Positions 1 through 11,962 are shown, counted from the stretch's first letter. The stretch: 64,000 bases of DNA from Gautieria morchelliformis (GCA_015179125.1 WHVA01000141.1:1-64000), one strand, 5' to 3'. The notes: generated by a model from the sequence alone, not told the origin. Program-made: numbers and translations.

Positions 1-375
1 GAATAACAGACATACATGACAGGCTTTTATACAAAGAGCTGAGACAACAGGTAATGGGGTAGTACTAAGCAAATTCCGGGGGAAGCGGAAGTCGAGTAGA
101 CAATGCATGGGAACTAACTAATCGGGAAACAATGGGACTACAAGGGGGGTTCAGGGTAAGGTAAAACAATGGCAAAGAACAAGGGTTGGAAAAAACATGT
201 CTGACAACGAACTACAAGGGTGACCGGATATATGGTCTTGATGAGTCCGGTGGGTCCGAGTAATAGAGTCGAAAGAACAAGGGAATAGAACAATGGGCGG
301 AAGGTCGGAAATATCGGAGGGGTGGAAAGTGTTGCAGAACTGAAGGTCGGAAGTCGGAAATGAACGGTCGTAACA
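1..375 (-). mobile_element. LTR of family B, partial, running off the window
   Basis: Read on the minus strand this begins TGTTACGACC at 375 and matches, in reverse complement, the first part of the complete LTR at 30908-31560, including the TATA-side stretch near positions 25-40. It ends at the window edge. It abuts the truncated pol of the chromovirus at 376, so it either inserted there or marks a rearrangement. No target duplication can be checked because the other end is missing. Confidence 0.8.
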
Positions 376-3300
376 CTTGGCCACAACTGGCTCACCTGCT
401 ACAATCAGTGGATTGACTGGGTATTGGGCAGTATTACTTTCAAGACCATCGACCTAACTACGACTCCAGCGACCACGGCGACGTCAGCCCGCTCAGCTTC
501 GGCTACGACTTTGACCTCGCCTACGGCATCTTCGCCCCCGCCTTCGACCTCACCTCAGAACTCGCCTCCGAAGTTGCAAGCACCGCTCGTTTCCCTAATC
601 AATGCACCCACTTTCATGCGTGCGTCTAGATTGGAAGGGTCCAAAGTGTTTCAGCTCAATCTGGCCTCGCCTGAGCTCCTCGCCCGAGGAGCAACATCGG
701 GAGAAAGCTCTTCCGAGCTTTCTGAGAACGTTAAAAAACATGTTCCTGAAGTATATCACGAATTTGCAGATGTGTTCAGCAAAGCACGCGCTGACACTCT
801 AGCCCCCACCGACCGCACAATATCAAGATCAACCTTGAAGAAGGGACCTCGCCACCTATCGGTCCCATCTACTCTCTCTCAGCTTCCGAACTCAAAGCAC
901 TTCGCGAGTTCATCGACGAGCACTTGAACATCGGTTTCATCCGACCTTCGCGCTCGCCTCATGGTGCACCGGTATTGTTTGTCCGCAAAAAAGATGGCTC
1001 ACTTCAGTTGTGTGTCGACTTCCGAGGTTTAAACAAGATCTCAAAAAAAGATCGGTACCCATTACCATTGATTGCTGACTTACTTGATGCTCCAAAGAAT
1101 GCTCGCATCTATACGAAGATTTACCTTCGTCATGCTTACCACCTCGTAAGGGTGGCCGAGGGTGACGAATGGAAAACCGCCTTCAGGACTCGCTATGGGT
1201 CTTTTGAATGGTTGGTTATGCCATTTGGTCTCACTAACGGCCCTGCTGCTTTCCAGAGATTCATGAACAAGATTTTCGCCGACCTTTTGGACGTTTGTGT
1301 GGTGGTATACTTGGATGACATTCTAATCTACTCCAGTGACCCCTCCAAACATGTTGAACATGTCAAGGAAGTCTTGCGACGACTGCGACTCAACAACCTC
1401 TTCACCAAAGAAGACAAATGCGAGTTTCATCACGACTCGGTTGAATTCTTCAGCTACATACTCTCTCCCGAGGGCCTCACTATGGCGGACGACAAGGTAA
1501 AGGTCATTCAAGACTGGCCTGAACCTCGCAAAGTTCGCGACATCCAGTCTTTCCTTGGTTTCGCCAACTTCTACTGACGTTTCATTCACAACTACTCCGA
1601 CATCACCATTCCTCTCACCCGACTCACCCGCAAGGGTACCCCTTGGAACTTTTCCGAGGATTGTCGACAGGCCTTCAACCTGTTGAAGAGGGCGTTCACT
1701 ACCGCTCCTATCCTTACCCACTGGATTCCTGACCTTCCACTAATCGTAGAGACTGATGCTTCAGATTATGCCTTAGCGGCAATCTTATCACTGCGAACCT
1801 CGGAAGGCGAACTTCACCCCGTCGCCTTTCACTCCCGCACATTCACCTCTACTGAGCTCAACTACGATGTTCATGACAAGGAGCTCCTAGCAATTTTGAA
1901 GCATTTCAACGCTGGCGACACTAGCTCGAGGGCTCCGGCAACCCTGTCAACGTTATCACCGATCACAAGAACCTTGAATAGTTTTCAACAATGAAGCTCT
2001 TGACCCGTCAACAAGCTCGGTGGTCAGAATACCTTTCCCAGTTCAACCTCGCCATTCGTTTCCGACCTGGTCGCCTCGGAACGAAGTCTGACTCTCTCAC
2101 TAGACGATGGACGTCTACCTTAAAGAGGGGAATAGCGACTATGCCACCATAAACCCACAGAACCTACGGCCAGTGTTTACTCAACACCAGCTGGCATCGT
2201 CCCTTAGAGCTACTAACCTTGCTCCTGTCGTACTCCAAGCCGCTTGGATGCTTGATACCAAGCAGATCCGAGCTGACATACTAGTGAACCTCCCCTCGGA
2301 CCCCATAGCCAAGTCGCACCTCGGCTTGATTAATGACCCGAGGTGGACCACAGACCCCGAGGGTTTTCTCAAGCTTGACAACTGAACCTATGTTCCAGCA
2401 GCCCAAGACCTTCGACTTTGCATCCTGCAATACAAACACGATCACATTCTCTTGGGACACTTCGGGGTCAACAAGACCTTGGAGCTGATCTGACAAGACT
2501 ACACTTGGCCAGGGATTAGATCCTTTGTCAAGGAGTATTGCAAGATGTGCACCACTTGTATGCGAAGCAAGCCGCAACGTCACAAGCCCTATGGTCTCCT
2601 CAAACAACTTCCCGTTCCCGAAAAGCCTTGGAATTCCATCTCTATGGATTTCATTGAGCAGCTTCCCCCTTCATCCGAGTTCACCTCCATACTAGTGATT
2701 GTTGACCGCTTCACTAAGCAGGTTATCTTCATTCCAACCACCGACAAGATAACCTCGCAAGAGCTCGCTCACCTCTTCGTCCTTCATGTCTTTTCCAAGC
2801 ATGGAGTCCCCTCGCACGTCACCTCGGACAGGGGTTCCAAGTTCGTCTTGCACTTCTGGCGTTCTCTAGGGAAAGCCTTGGACATGCGGTTGCATTTTAC
2901 CTCGGGAGATCATCCCGAGGGTGACGGTCAAACCGAGCATGCTAACCAGACCTTGGAACAGTACCTCAGGAGATACTGCAACTACCAACAGTCCAATTGG
3001 GCTTCGCTCCTTCCCCTAGCTGAGTTCGCTTACAACAATGCGCCTAGCGCAACCACCGGCATATCCCCATTCTTCGCTAATAAGGGTTACCACCTGAACC
3101 TCGCAGTCCATCCCGAGCATGACCTCACTTCAGCTCGAGCTCGAGACTTCATGGTTGACCTGGACGAGCTACACCAGGAACTTCGCCGCACCATCCTTGA
3201 GGCTCAGAAGACCTACCAAGCCTCGGCCGATGTTCGCCGCAAACCCGCTCCTGATTTCCAAGTAGGATCCCTCGCCTTTGTAAAGGCACAGTATTTCAGA

Positions 3301-3714
3301 ACAACTTGGCCTACCAAGAAGCTCGCCGAGAAGTTCTTGGGTCCTTTTGAGATCATTTCCTGAGCAGGTACTCACTCCTTCACTCTTCGACTTCCAGAAC
3401 ACATGCATTCGGTCCATCCAGTATTCCACGTATCTATGCTCGAACCAGCCTCGCCCAACACCATCCCGAACCGAGTTCAGCCGCCTCCACCCCCAGTTGT
3501 TATCGACAGCGAGCCCGAGTTCGAGGTCTCTGAATCCTGGACTCGAAGATCGATAATAGACGAAAGAGCTGCAAGCTGCTCTATCTTGTTAGGTGGACTG
3601 GATACGAAGGTACCGACGAAGAAACCTCATGGATCCTCACTTCCGAGCTTGATCATGCCTCGGAGCTGGTCACTGACTTCCACGAATCTTACCCGGGCAA
3701 GCCGGGCCCTTTGA
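376..3714 (+). pseudogene. pol: Ty3 chromovirus pol remnant (PR end, RT, RH, IN, chromodomain)
   Basis: Polyprotein of an LTR retrotransposon that would copy element RNA into DNA and integrate it. Seen in order: the protease-RT linker (424-927, ending in a VYHEFADVFS-like stretch), RT 924-1577 with the [14 protein letters not shown] motif B and YLDDIL catalytic motif, RNase H around 1740-1910 (TDASDYA and HDKELLAI), zinc-binding integrase N-terminus near 2420-2570 (HX..H and CKMCTTC), integrase core 2620-3000 with MDF, TSDRG and QTEHANQ as the D-D-E positions, GPF motif near 3340, and chromodomain 3553-3714 (YLVRWTGYEGTDEETSW). Breaks: TGA at 1575 and 3361 where family members have Arg, a TGA near 2491, and frameshifts near 925, 1915 and 3550. 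The stop at 3712-3714 lies inside the antisense gene's 3' end. Confidence 0.9.
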
Positions 3715-4942
3715 CTGCTCTATGATTGTTTTCTTGTTTAACCCCCATGACCCAGTAGTTAGATAACAAAATCCCCTCGCAATCGAACAACACATAAAAT
3801 CCAAGAAATATTCCATTATTCCATTTACTAGTTTACTCATATCCTCTCCCTCGCTCTCCTCGCTACCCTCGCCTGACTCCTCCTCATTACTACTGCTACT
3901 TCGCTCCACCAGACCCCCATGTCCCCCATAATCCGCCAAGTCTCTCTCCCCCTGCATCCGTTTCAAGTAATTCCGCCTCCTCCTTATCCTCATGAACTCC
4001 ACATCCACCCTGTTCATCCTGTCATTCGCAGCCCTAAACTCCCCCAGCAACTCGCACACCCTCTCCCCAACCTCGCCAACTTTCTTCCCCACATCCCTCA
4101 CCGCCGCTATCAACTCCCTCATCTCCGCACTTCGCTCCGACCTTTTCATTTTCTTGTCCTTCTTCGCCCTCCGACCTTCCACCTCGGCTTCCTCTACCTC
4201 GGCTTCCTTCCCCTCACTCTGCCTCGCTCCCTCTGACCCCTTACCCTTCTCCTCGCTCAACCTCGCTTCCATCCGCTCCACCCTCGTCTCAAGGTTCCGC
4301 TCGACCCAGTCACTTGAGTCGTCGTCATCTGCAACCTCGTCCCGAACCTTGGCCTCTTTCCTCGGCCTCGGTCCATCCTCGGTGTCCTCGCTCCTCGCCC
4401 GCTTCTTGCCCACGGCGCTCGCCTGACCCTTTCCTGGGGTCACCTTGCTGCGATGACCATGGGCTATACTACAGCCCAAAGAGTGTGTCCTGCACCACAC
4501 GCAGGCACCCTGGTCGGCGAGGCCGAAGTCGAGGCTAACAGCCCGAAGGCACATATAGTCGCGCTCTTCGCAGCGCGCGCACCTCGCCTCGGCCTTGGTC
4601 CCGAGTTGCCACTCACGAGGTCCTCCGTCAGCGAGCTTGTACCCGTATAGGGACAAGTCGGTGGGGTGGTACGAGAACAGCATGCATTTATACTATACAA
4701 GTCAGCAGTGTCCATGACAAGACTACGACGGTACTCACCTTCTTGCCTTTCGGCCCTTCCTGCCACGGCTTCCACATATCTATGGCCCCCGCATCCTCAA
4801 GGGGCCACGGGACCACGTCGGGTCGAACCTCAGGCATAACCTCGCCCGAGGGACCGCCCTCCTCAGACAGCAAGGTCTGGTCGAACACGTTCGCGCTGTT
4901 TTCGTTGATAGTGGAATTGAAGAGAGGCTGAGGGCGCACCAT
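3670..4942 (-). CDS. Antisense accessory gene of chromovirus A: Zn2Cys6-like coiled-coil protein, one intron
   Basis: Two exons on the strand opposite to pol: 4942-4739 and 4692-3670, joined by a 46-nt phase-0 intron, give about 408 residues from ATG at 4942 to TGA at 3670. Residues about 106-142 read C-X2-C-X6-C-X15-C-X2-C-X6-C (CARC...C, then CVWC...C). This is the spacing of a fungal Zn2Cys6 cluster except for a slightly long central loop. A basic/acidic Lys-Arg-Glu region and a predicted coiled coil (about residues 190-300) follow, then an acidic Ser/Glu stretch. That layout resembles fungal zinc-cluster regulators (family knowledge); DNA binding is inference. The gene fills the space between the chromodomain and the 3' LTR and overlaps the pol stop tail-to-tail by about 45 bp. 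It is fully open although pol is broken. Upstream exons cannot be excluded. Confidence 0.65.
4693..4738 (-). other. Predicted 46-nt spliceosomal intron in the antisense gene
   Basis: On the minus strand the segment starts GTGAGT, has a CTGAC branch-point-like sequence about 10 nt from the end, and ends TATAG. Removing it joins two open frames in phase 0 (Lys-Lys / Tyr-Lys-Cys). The length is typical of basidiomycete introns. Confidence 0.7.
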
Positions 4943-5113
4943 ACTCGTTGGCACTTGGGTTTGCTGCCTACTACGCACCCTTTTATCTAACCTCAGCTAC
5001 GATTAAGCTTCGCCTTTCCGGCGACTTAACATCGGGCCGGGATCTAGATTCGGGGATAGGCGAACCTTGTTCATATTACGGCCTTGAGGGTCTCGGCCAT
5101 AAGGAGGGGATAC

Positions 5114-5651
5114 TGTAAGAACCCGGCCTTTGGCCTGTTACTTACCGGTATAACTTTCTTCCGAGCCCGAGCCTTGTGATACTCGTGCCCGAGTACATAT
5201 GATTCTTATCCTGCGCCCGAGCCTGAGCCCGAGTAGAGCTCATATCCGACCTTGATCCCATGCCCGTATTCCCTTAGTTACTGATTCCGCTCCATCACGC
5301 ATCATTCATATATTACCTCGCCCTGATCTCCACTAATATGTTTGCCCCTGACTCGTACCCTCGCCCCGTATATAAACCCCCCTGTATGCATTCCTACTCC
5401 TCAGTCTGAAAATCAACTATCGTATAACTTCAATCCTTAGTTAGTTTCTAAGCCTCGCCTCTTAAGCCAAACCTCGCCTCTTATTTGTTTGCCTCCGAAG
5501 TTGGGACTCGTGCGTAGGGTCGGCGCAGCACATAAGCTGAAGCCTAGTCCCTCTCCGACTTCCCCATCCAAACCTCGCCCCGTAACCTCGGACCGTACCT
5601 TGGGTTTCGCTCCCGACCTCGGTCAACCTTACAACGGATCGTATCGTAACA
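5114..5651 (+). mobile_element. 3' LTR of chromovirus A (538 bp)
   Basis: Begins TGTAAGAACC directly after a purine tract and ends CGTAACA, so it has the TG...CA ends of an LTR. A TATATAAA box lies near 5370, followed by a pyrimidine-rich probable start region. It sits inside an LTR of family B: the sequence resumes at 5652 with the second half of that LTR. No second copy in this window. Confidence 0.85.
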
Positions 5652-5975
5652 AAAACCCCCATATGTATGTCTCCATTCCTGCAATCAGATAATCAACTTT
5701 GATATGTCACACTATCTCCTGTTCTTAGCACAGCAAGTCTTACAAGCTTTGTCTCTCTCTCTGCCCTCGACACTCTGTCTTCCGCCTCTTTGGCCTCCTC
5801 TGACCTCTGTCCTCCGATCTTCGACTCTCAGCACTCTCTTCCTGAATTCCACCTTCTCTGACATCCAGAAGTCATATCCAAAATACTTAGGATGATAGTT
5901 TATCAGAGGCACAACATATAAGTTGAAGCTGTTCTCCTTTCTAGTTCTGACTTCCGGGATTTCCGATACATAACA
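5652..5975 (+). mobile_element. Second half of a family B LTR
   Basis: Matches about 31265-31560, including the stretch CAATCAGATAATCA and the end ...ATAACA. The first half is absent, replaced by the chromovirus LTR that ends at 5651, suggesting the chromovirus inserted into this LTR near its TATA box. The sequence just beyond, read on the minus strand, has an AAAGGAGGG purine tract, so it could instead be read as an LTR bordering the minus-strand gag element. Confidence 0.75.
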
Positions 5976-8152
5976 CCCAGTTCCTTACATTCACCCTCCT
6001 TTGCTACAAGGTAGTGAATGTCTAATTTCCTGTGCGTAAAAATTGTGAGTTACTAACCATCTTTCCTCAATCCCCAGTTTCCTGCATGTCATTAGCCACG
6101 CCACTGGTGGCCAGTCCTGCAACAATATTTAGATCGTAGGGTCGGTGGGGAGCCAAGGCGTCATCCTTGGACTAGCTAAAGATATCCACAAAGTCATGGT
6201 ACTCCTTCGGAACATCCTTTAGATCCACCGGATCAGGTTGCATAGAAGCCAGATGGGCCAAGGCCTTAGATTCAGGCTGTGCCAGGTTTAGCTGGAAACA
6301 TCGAGAACCCTCTAGTTTGCAGGCACAGTAAAATGCTGCCGCATTCAGGAGAGCTACCCAGGGGGCTTCCAAGCATGGGTTTGGCTCGGTCTCAGCCGTT
6401 GAGGCATGAACAGCCAGAGCTGGCAGGTGTTCCACAGGACTGCCCGAGAGGGTAGTTCTGAACATAATACTGCCCAGTACCCAGTCAATCAACGGATTGT
6501 AGCGGGTGAGCAGTTGTGTCCGAGAACTACCAAAACAGACAAATCAAGGGGGTGATATAAAAGTCTACAGAATGGGTGTGACCATTGGGGAAACGGATAG
6601 GTAGCTCTACATCTTCAGTAATTACTGAATTTGTACTACCATCAAACAAATGGAGTGGGATCAGATGTATGGATCACGTTTTCAGACTATTTCTACTTAC
6701 AAAAACAGATTCAATAAAACAATGAGTAGAACTGGAATCTACTAGTGCTTTAAACTTTTTGTCGGGGAGCAGATGAGGATAAACTAACTACAAGAGAATT
6801 CAGAGAACAGAGAACAGAAGCATTGATTCTTACCTCCCCTAATGTGCAAGCCGAGTCAATGTGATCCTCAGTATGCACGGATGCCATAGGGCCGCTGACT
6901 ATTTTTTTGCACCCAAAGCTGAGCTTTTGGCTTTATCATCGGACGTCTTCCTGTCAGAAGCCATGGCTGCCCAGGCCGACGTGGCCCTTGGACAATCCTT
7001 CACACGGTGGTCACTCTGTGCACATACTAAGCAGAGGTTGTTATCCATGCGGCGCTGGCATTCTGCGGGTGTGAGCTTGCTGTCCTTGCCAAGTCTGTCC
7101 GGTTCGGTTTTTTTCTGACCCTTGGACTGATTATTCCCTTTCAGCTCGTCCTTGCCTTTGCCTTGGTTGTTACTGGCATTGGCATTGGAGTTGCCAGAAC
7201 TTTGACCTTGACGTCGGTCATTGTTCTGTGATCCTCGGTTTTGGTTGGCCAACCTATCGTTCTTGGCCTCAGGTTTGAGAGCAGATGAGTCCCACAAGAG
7301 AGTTCACCTCAGCATTCCCAATACCTCTGGTCGATTTTCTGAATGAGGTCTCAGAGGTCGCCAAGGGTTCGGGGTTTGTCAAAATGCACCATTTCGTCCT
7401 TGATTCACTTTGGCAAAGCCAAATAGGCTCAGCAATGCAAAGCCGAATCATTATACTGGAGGATGGATGCAAGCCTGTAAAATTCAATGAAAAACTGAGT
7501 TGCCTTGTGGTTATCCTTCATGACCAAATTCTCGAGCTTGATTTCGGCATCGGCAACCTGATCGTAGGGGCCAAAATTCAGATAGAGCTCTTCCATGAAT
7601 GCCATGTAATCCGAAGCCCAGGCGGGTTCATTGGCAGGGTCATCTGCAAGGTAGGGCTCAAGTAATCCAGAGCTGTTCCCTTTAGGAAGGACAAAACGTA
7701 GTTCACTTTTGTAGAACCATCTCGGAATGCTTGGGGTTTGGCATGGAAATTCAATGTGCACTGGAGAAGGAATCCTCAGAGCTTCTTCGGGTCCAAGCCA
7801 TCGAACTGGTCAGGTTCCCAAAGTTTTGCCTTCAAGTCACTTTGGTCTCCACCACCACCAAGCCCATTGTCGGTGAGCCTTTCCAAAGCTGTGAGTAGTC
7901 GCCCAACCTGTTCCTCACCGTTTGCTGCTGCATTTGGGTTGGGATTAGGTCTCGGGCCTGCTACATCAGGATTGGAATTGTGCTCAGAACTGGAATCAGA
8001 ATCATCGCCACCTCCACCACCATCACTAGGATCACTCGGTTCAGGGGGTTCAGCGCTCGGTTCCTTGGGAACTTCACTGACCTGCCCTTGGCCAGCACCA
8101 ATAACTCAGCGCCGGGGTGCAGGTTGAACTGACGGAGGGTTGGAATGTCATA
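5976..8152 (-). pseudogene. gag: Ty3/gypsy B gag-protease remnant
   Basis: Minus-strand remains of the 5' half of a gypsy element. Gag runs from about 8150 to 6890: a capsid-like region near 7810-7430 (DQFDGLDPKKL, then LSFLKGTALDY), a Gln/Asn/Lys-rich linker, and a retroviral zinc knuckle CLVCAQSDHRVKDC near 7035-6990. Protease follows, with the active-site region LVDSSSTHCF near 6750-6720 (the usual DSG is DSS, so probably inactive). The segment 6492-6172 matches chromovirus A at 424 onward and stops at ...YHDFVDIFS. RT and everything after it is deleted. Several frameshifts and stops. Confidence 0.85.
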
Positions 8153-10510
8153 AAAATATCAGTAAGCCGTCACTACCACCACAACCCTTCCAACCGCCGC
8201 ATATATATTGCCCCGCGTCTCATATACACTTCCACTCACACCACCCACGTCTACCCAAGCCCACACACGTCTGCACAACACATCACATCATTCCTATCGC
8301 TCCACTGATTTGACCCTGACCCAACACCCGTGAATCCACCCAACCCGAGTCGCAGCCCGAGCCCAAGGGACGTTGATCCATGGAGGAGCTAGTCATTGAA
8401 CCACATGTCTACATATCTTCCATATGACTTTCCTTTCTAAATCACAACCCATGTTTCTGATATCTATGACCACCTACACCCCTCCCCATTTGATAGACCA
8501 ATCCCCTAGCTACCGCTGTCTCTGGACCACCATACTCTCGAGTCCAGACACCTCAATTGATCCACGCGTTCACCCTCCGCTCTTCGCGTCGCAGCACACC
8601 TCATAGCTAGATAAATAGTTCAACATGTATATCCACATTCTTCAGTCAATCTGAACTCATGTTGAACCACACTGGTATTTTGCAACACATAGAATTGCGT
8701 AGTTGTCACTGAAGAGGATACACATACTGTGTTTCCTGTATATCTTCATTTCTATAAACCCACTCGATTCGACTTCAAACCGAAGTCTGAATCCAAATCA
8801 CTGTTATATTAACCATCAGCTGCTCTTAATCTTTCACAGATTAAGAGTCTCATTGTACTCACCATGGCACAAGCAACGGCAACGGCACCAGCGCATATCA
8901 CACCGAAACATGATATACACAAGTTCAGGGACATCAAACCCAAACTGGGTAAGGACAACTGGATGTCCTGGAAGAGGGAATTGTTAGCGACTGCGAGGGA
9001 TAGGGGATTATTCAAAATTATCACCGGTGCATACCCTTACCCCACGGCAGCTAACCAACAGATAGCCGTCACTACTGGAACCAATACGACCAGTGGAACG
9101 ATACCATCACAGCTTCAGGACAATTGGGACGACAGGACCAACGTGGCTTACAGTCAAATCTTACTCTGCATATCTCCCGAACTCCAGACGGCGATCGACA
9201 CCACCGACAGATGTGAAGAAGCCTGGAAGATACTCATAAGAAAGTTCGAGTCTACTGATCTGAGCAAGATCAGCATAATCAGAACCCGATATGAAAACTA
9301 CCACATGACCGATGGGCAAACGGCCTCAGCATACATCACCATCATGAAGGAATTCAGAAATCAGCTTGCAAAGATGGGTGAACACATAGCCGATTCCACT
9401 CACGCAGCTACAATCCTCAGAAACCTCCCGGAATCGTGGAGACCTATCACGCAAACGATACGAATGATCAGTAAAGATCCAGACAATATCGAGGAGCGTT
9501 TGGAAGCGCATGAGGCAGATCTAGGGGCCGTCGAGGTGTCAACACAAGCCGCCACCGTGTTCGTCGCCCAATCCCGACAACCTAGACGACCGACCATACA
9601 ACCCCTTTCAGAAACCACCCAACAACAATATCCACAACAATACGTATGCACAGCAAAACCGACAGACGCCATATCAAAACCAGGGGATAGGCTTCCACTG
9701 CAACAATTGCGGTAAGCCGAATCATTCAGCAGCAAGGTGCTACGCACCTGGAGGAGGACTCGTGGGACAAGAGCCATGGAAAGGGGGAGGGACATACTGA
9801 GGAGGACAGGATCAGAACACAGGTAACGGCCTCAACAGGCTGACCCCAGCTCCACAGCAGCAACAACCGGGTGCCACTGACTCAGCCCGACTTGCCAGCA
9901 TACCTAAAAGGGATATCAATGAGCTACACCCCACACCGATGATATCCATCGGAACTTCCAGCGGGGAGTCATTCAACGCTGATCAGAGGGGAACAATCAG
10001 AATAACCATACAGAGTGACGGGAACTCACGGATAATACCACTAGCCCTGACACTGCAGGACGTCATATACGACCGACGACCCTCAAGGCGAACCTACTAT
10101 CAGTCGGATGAATGACGGCGGCCGACGTTGATGTAATATTCAGTAAGACCGACACGTCACTACTGATAGGAGAGGAGATCATAGCCAAGGGAACAAAGGT
10201 TGACAACTTATTTGCTTACATGGCTCAACCATCTCTGAAGGATGAGCCTGAGATAGCGGCATACACCAAAGAGCCCAACGAACTGACTCTATGGTATCAC
10301 AGATTAGCCCACACAGCTGTTTCCACTATCAAAAAGATGATAAAGAAACATACCGGCGCAGGGCTACCAGATCTCGACACTCAGCACAAGATCGAACAGT
10401 GCACAAGCTATCCACGTGGGAAGCAAACGAAAGCACCGTTCAAGCAAGTCGAGGAGCTGCCGAAAAGCATGTGCGACGTCATTTCTGGCACAGCCTTGTT
10501 GCCATGACTG
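8153..10510 (+). pseudogene. gag-pol: Ty1/copia B, leader/LTR-like part, gag, protease and start of integrase
   Basis: 8153-8863 is a probable LTR plus leader (starts TGTCATAAAA, possible TATA elements near 8200; its end is uncertain). Gag starts at the ATG at 8864 and is open to 9715, with the UBN2-type copia capsid pattern (KLGKDNWMSWKRELL near the start, then NVAYSQILLCISPEL). A frameshift near 9680 separates it from its zinc knuckle CNNCGKPNHSAARC (about 9694-9735). A decayed protease continues to 10140, then the pre-integrase motif LWYHRLAHTAVSTI at about 10285-10325. The element ends abruptly near 10510, where unrelated sequence begins. The protease/pre-integrase region resembles the minus-strand copia at 46-48.3 kb. 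Confidence 0.8.
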
Positions 10511-10754
10511 ACGAAGATCCCCACTGTGTGGTGTAGCCAAACAGGCTGCACAGCCGCTATTGCTGCATATGGCAATTGTTTGGATCTCAGCTAGAAATAT
10601 TGAGAGAGTCCTCCTGCTGGACCTGAGGGTGCTTAGATAACCCTAGGTCCAAAAATAGGGCTACCACCAAGGTATCTGGCAGACTTTGAAATTGAAGGTC
10701 CATGACAGAGTTGTGGGCATAAGTGACATACAGCTCTGCAAGGGCAGAAATAAA

Positions 10755-10942
10755 GGCAGTTTGGGTCACTGAAGCCTCAGAAAAATAGGGAAAAATAATA
10801 GAAAAATAGAGGAATGTTTGAATAGGTTTTCCCAAGTTTCATCAACAGCATACAATGATTGTTAATTCTCCAGAGGTGGTTTTACATGTTTGTCAAGACT
10901 TTTTTAGAAAAGAACTAGGGCTGGTTGAACAGCCATTCCCCT
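10755..10942 (+). repeat. Dispersed repeat, one of two copies (other at 42182-42360, inverted)
   Basis: Reverse complement of 42182-42360: both contain the CTGAAGCCTCAGAAAAATAG side and the ACTAGGGCTGGTTGAACAGCC side with AAACATG and GTCAAG stretches between. The other copy carries an extra partial duplication of the AACCAGCC end. No coding potential seen. Confidence 0.75.
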
Positions 10943-11897
10943 ACATCTCTGTGATGCTCAAGGGTTGCCCTTACACCTCCACACCACCATGAAGGGTCCA
11001 GGGTAGCAGGGCAGGCTTCTGCAAGGGATGTATGGTATATGGATGTTACTGGCATCCAAGTACACCTTGTCTCTGACTTGGTACTCTGGCACCAGAACTT
11101 AGCATTGGTTGTAGTACCACAGGGGATGCCCCCTTTTCCCATTCTGACCTTGCTCTAAGTTCCACTCTAAATTTATCCCAAATATCCAACTACACTCTAC
11201 AATATGTGACCTATACTCACATCACTGCTCTCCTAGCTTCTATCAACATTTTCCTATAAGCATTGCTTCACTTGCCTAAAATTACCCCTCAAACTTGATG
11301 CAAACTTGAAGTCCTGCTCCTCCACATTCATTCTGCAATGTAATCCATCTATACACTAATTATATGTCCCTGTATGAAATTTGTAATAAATTCTGCTTCT
11401 CCCCTTCACCTCACCTTTACCATTCACTGAAGTGAAGTGCAAGCAAGGCAGTGGTTAACATGGTCAATTTCTTACTTTTCTTCTCTGCTTCTTGAATGCT
11501 CCTCTTCATGACTAGCCTGCTTCTTTTGACAGACTGTCTCAAGCCTGTTAGAACTATTCTTCAAATTCAAGCTCAAGACAAAAGCACCTTTTGCTAGGCA
11601 TCAGTGAAATGAAGGATGCAGAGAAGTTGCAGTGATTAGCTTGGATGCCCGGTTTTAGAATGCCATTGCATGCACTTGGAGAAGATGGGATTCAAGGCAT
11701 TAAACTACAAGCACAATATATCTATCTCTTAAATATTATATACTGTATTAAGGTATAAGCAATGGGGTGCAAGGCAGATCCACATGGTATTGCAGCATCT
11801 TAGAGGCCTCATGGATGGGGCATGCTAGCCTGCGCTTATGGGCCAACTTCACTATAGGCTAGGCTAGTGGTGCCTATGACAGCTGCCACTCAAGCAA
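10943..11897. other. No gene recognised; AT-rich non-coding sequence
   Basis: No open frame with recognisable motifs on either strand. The sequence is moderately AT-rich and contains no repeat that I could match elsewhere in the window. Confidence 0.5.
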
Positions 11898-11962
11898 CCC
11901 AAGGCTGCCAAGGCTGGGTAGAGTATACAGATTATACTCTACCCAACCTTGGCAGCCTTGGG
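11898..11962. repeat. Near-perfect hairpin, 30-bp arms, 5-nt loop
   Basis: Left arm 11898-11927 and right arm 11933-11962 are reverse complements at 29 of 30 positions (CCCAAGGCTGCC at one end, TAGAGTATA at the loop), with loop CAGAT. It lies in DNA without recognisable genes. It could be two abutting terminal inverted repeats, a fold-back element or a precursor hairpin. Confidence 0.85.

Larger units (their letters stand above)
376..5651 (+). mobile_element. Ty3/gypsy chromovirus A, 5'-truncated, with 3' LTR
   Basis: The segment holds, in Ty3 order, the end of protease, reverse transcriptase, RNase H, integrase and a chromodomain, then an antisense gene, a purine-rich tract (AAGGAGGGG at 5101-5109) and an LTR starting TGTAAGAACC. 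Gag and the 5' LTR are missing: the element is cut at 376 by an LTR of another family. Order and chromodomain place it with fungal chromoviruses of the MarY1/Tf1 type (family knowledge). It is dead: at least three in-frame TGA codons and frameshifts interrupt pol. Confidence 0.9.

Noticed and set aside
3919-4650. Plus-strand frames rich in Pro/Ser/Leu opposite the antisense gene
   Set aside because: They are low-complexity shadows of the Glu/Arg-rich coiled-coil exon; the minus strand has the intron and cysteine pattern.
8864-8930. Possible host gene starting MAQATATAPAHITPKHD
   Set aside because: The following sequence has copia gag architecture, then a zinc knuckle and pre-integrase motifs, so it is a retrotransposon gag.
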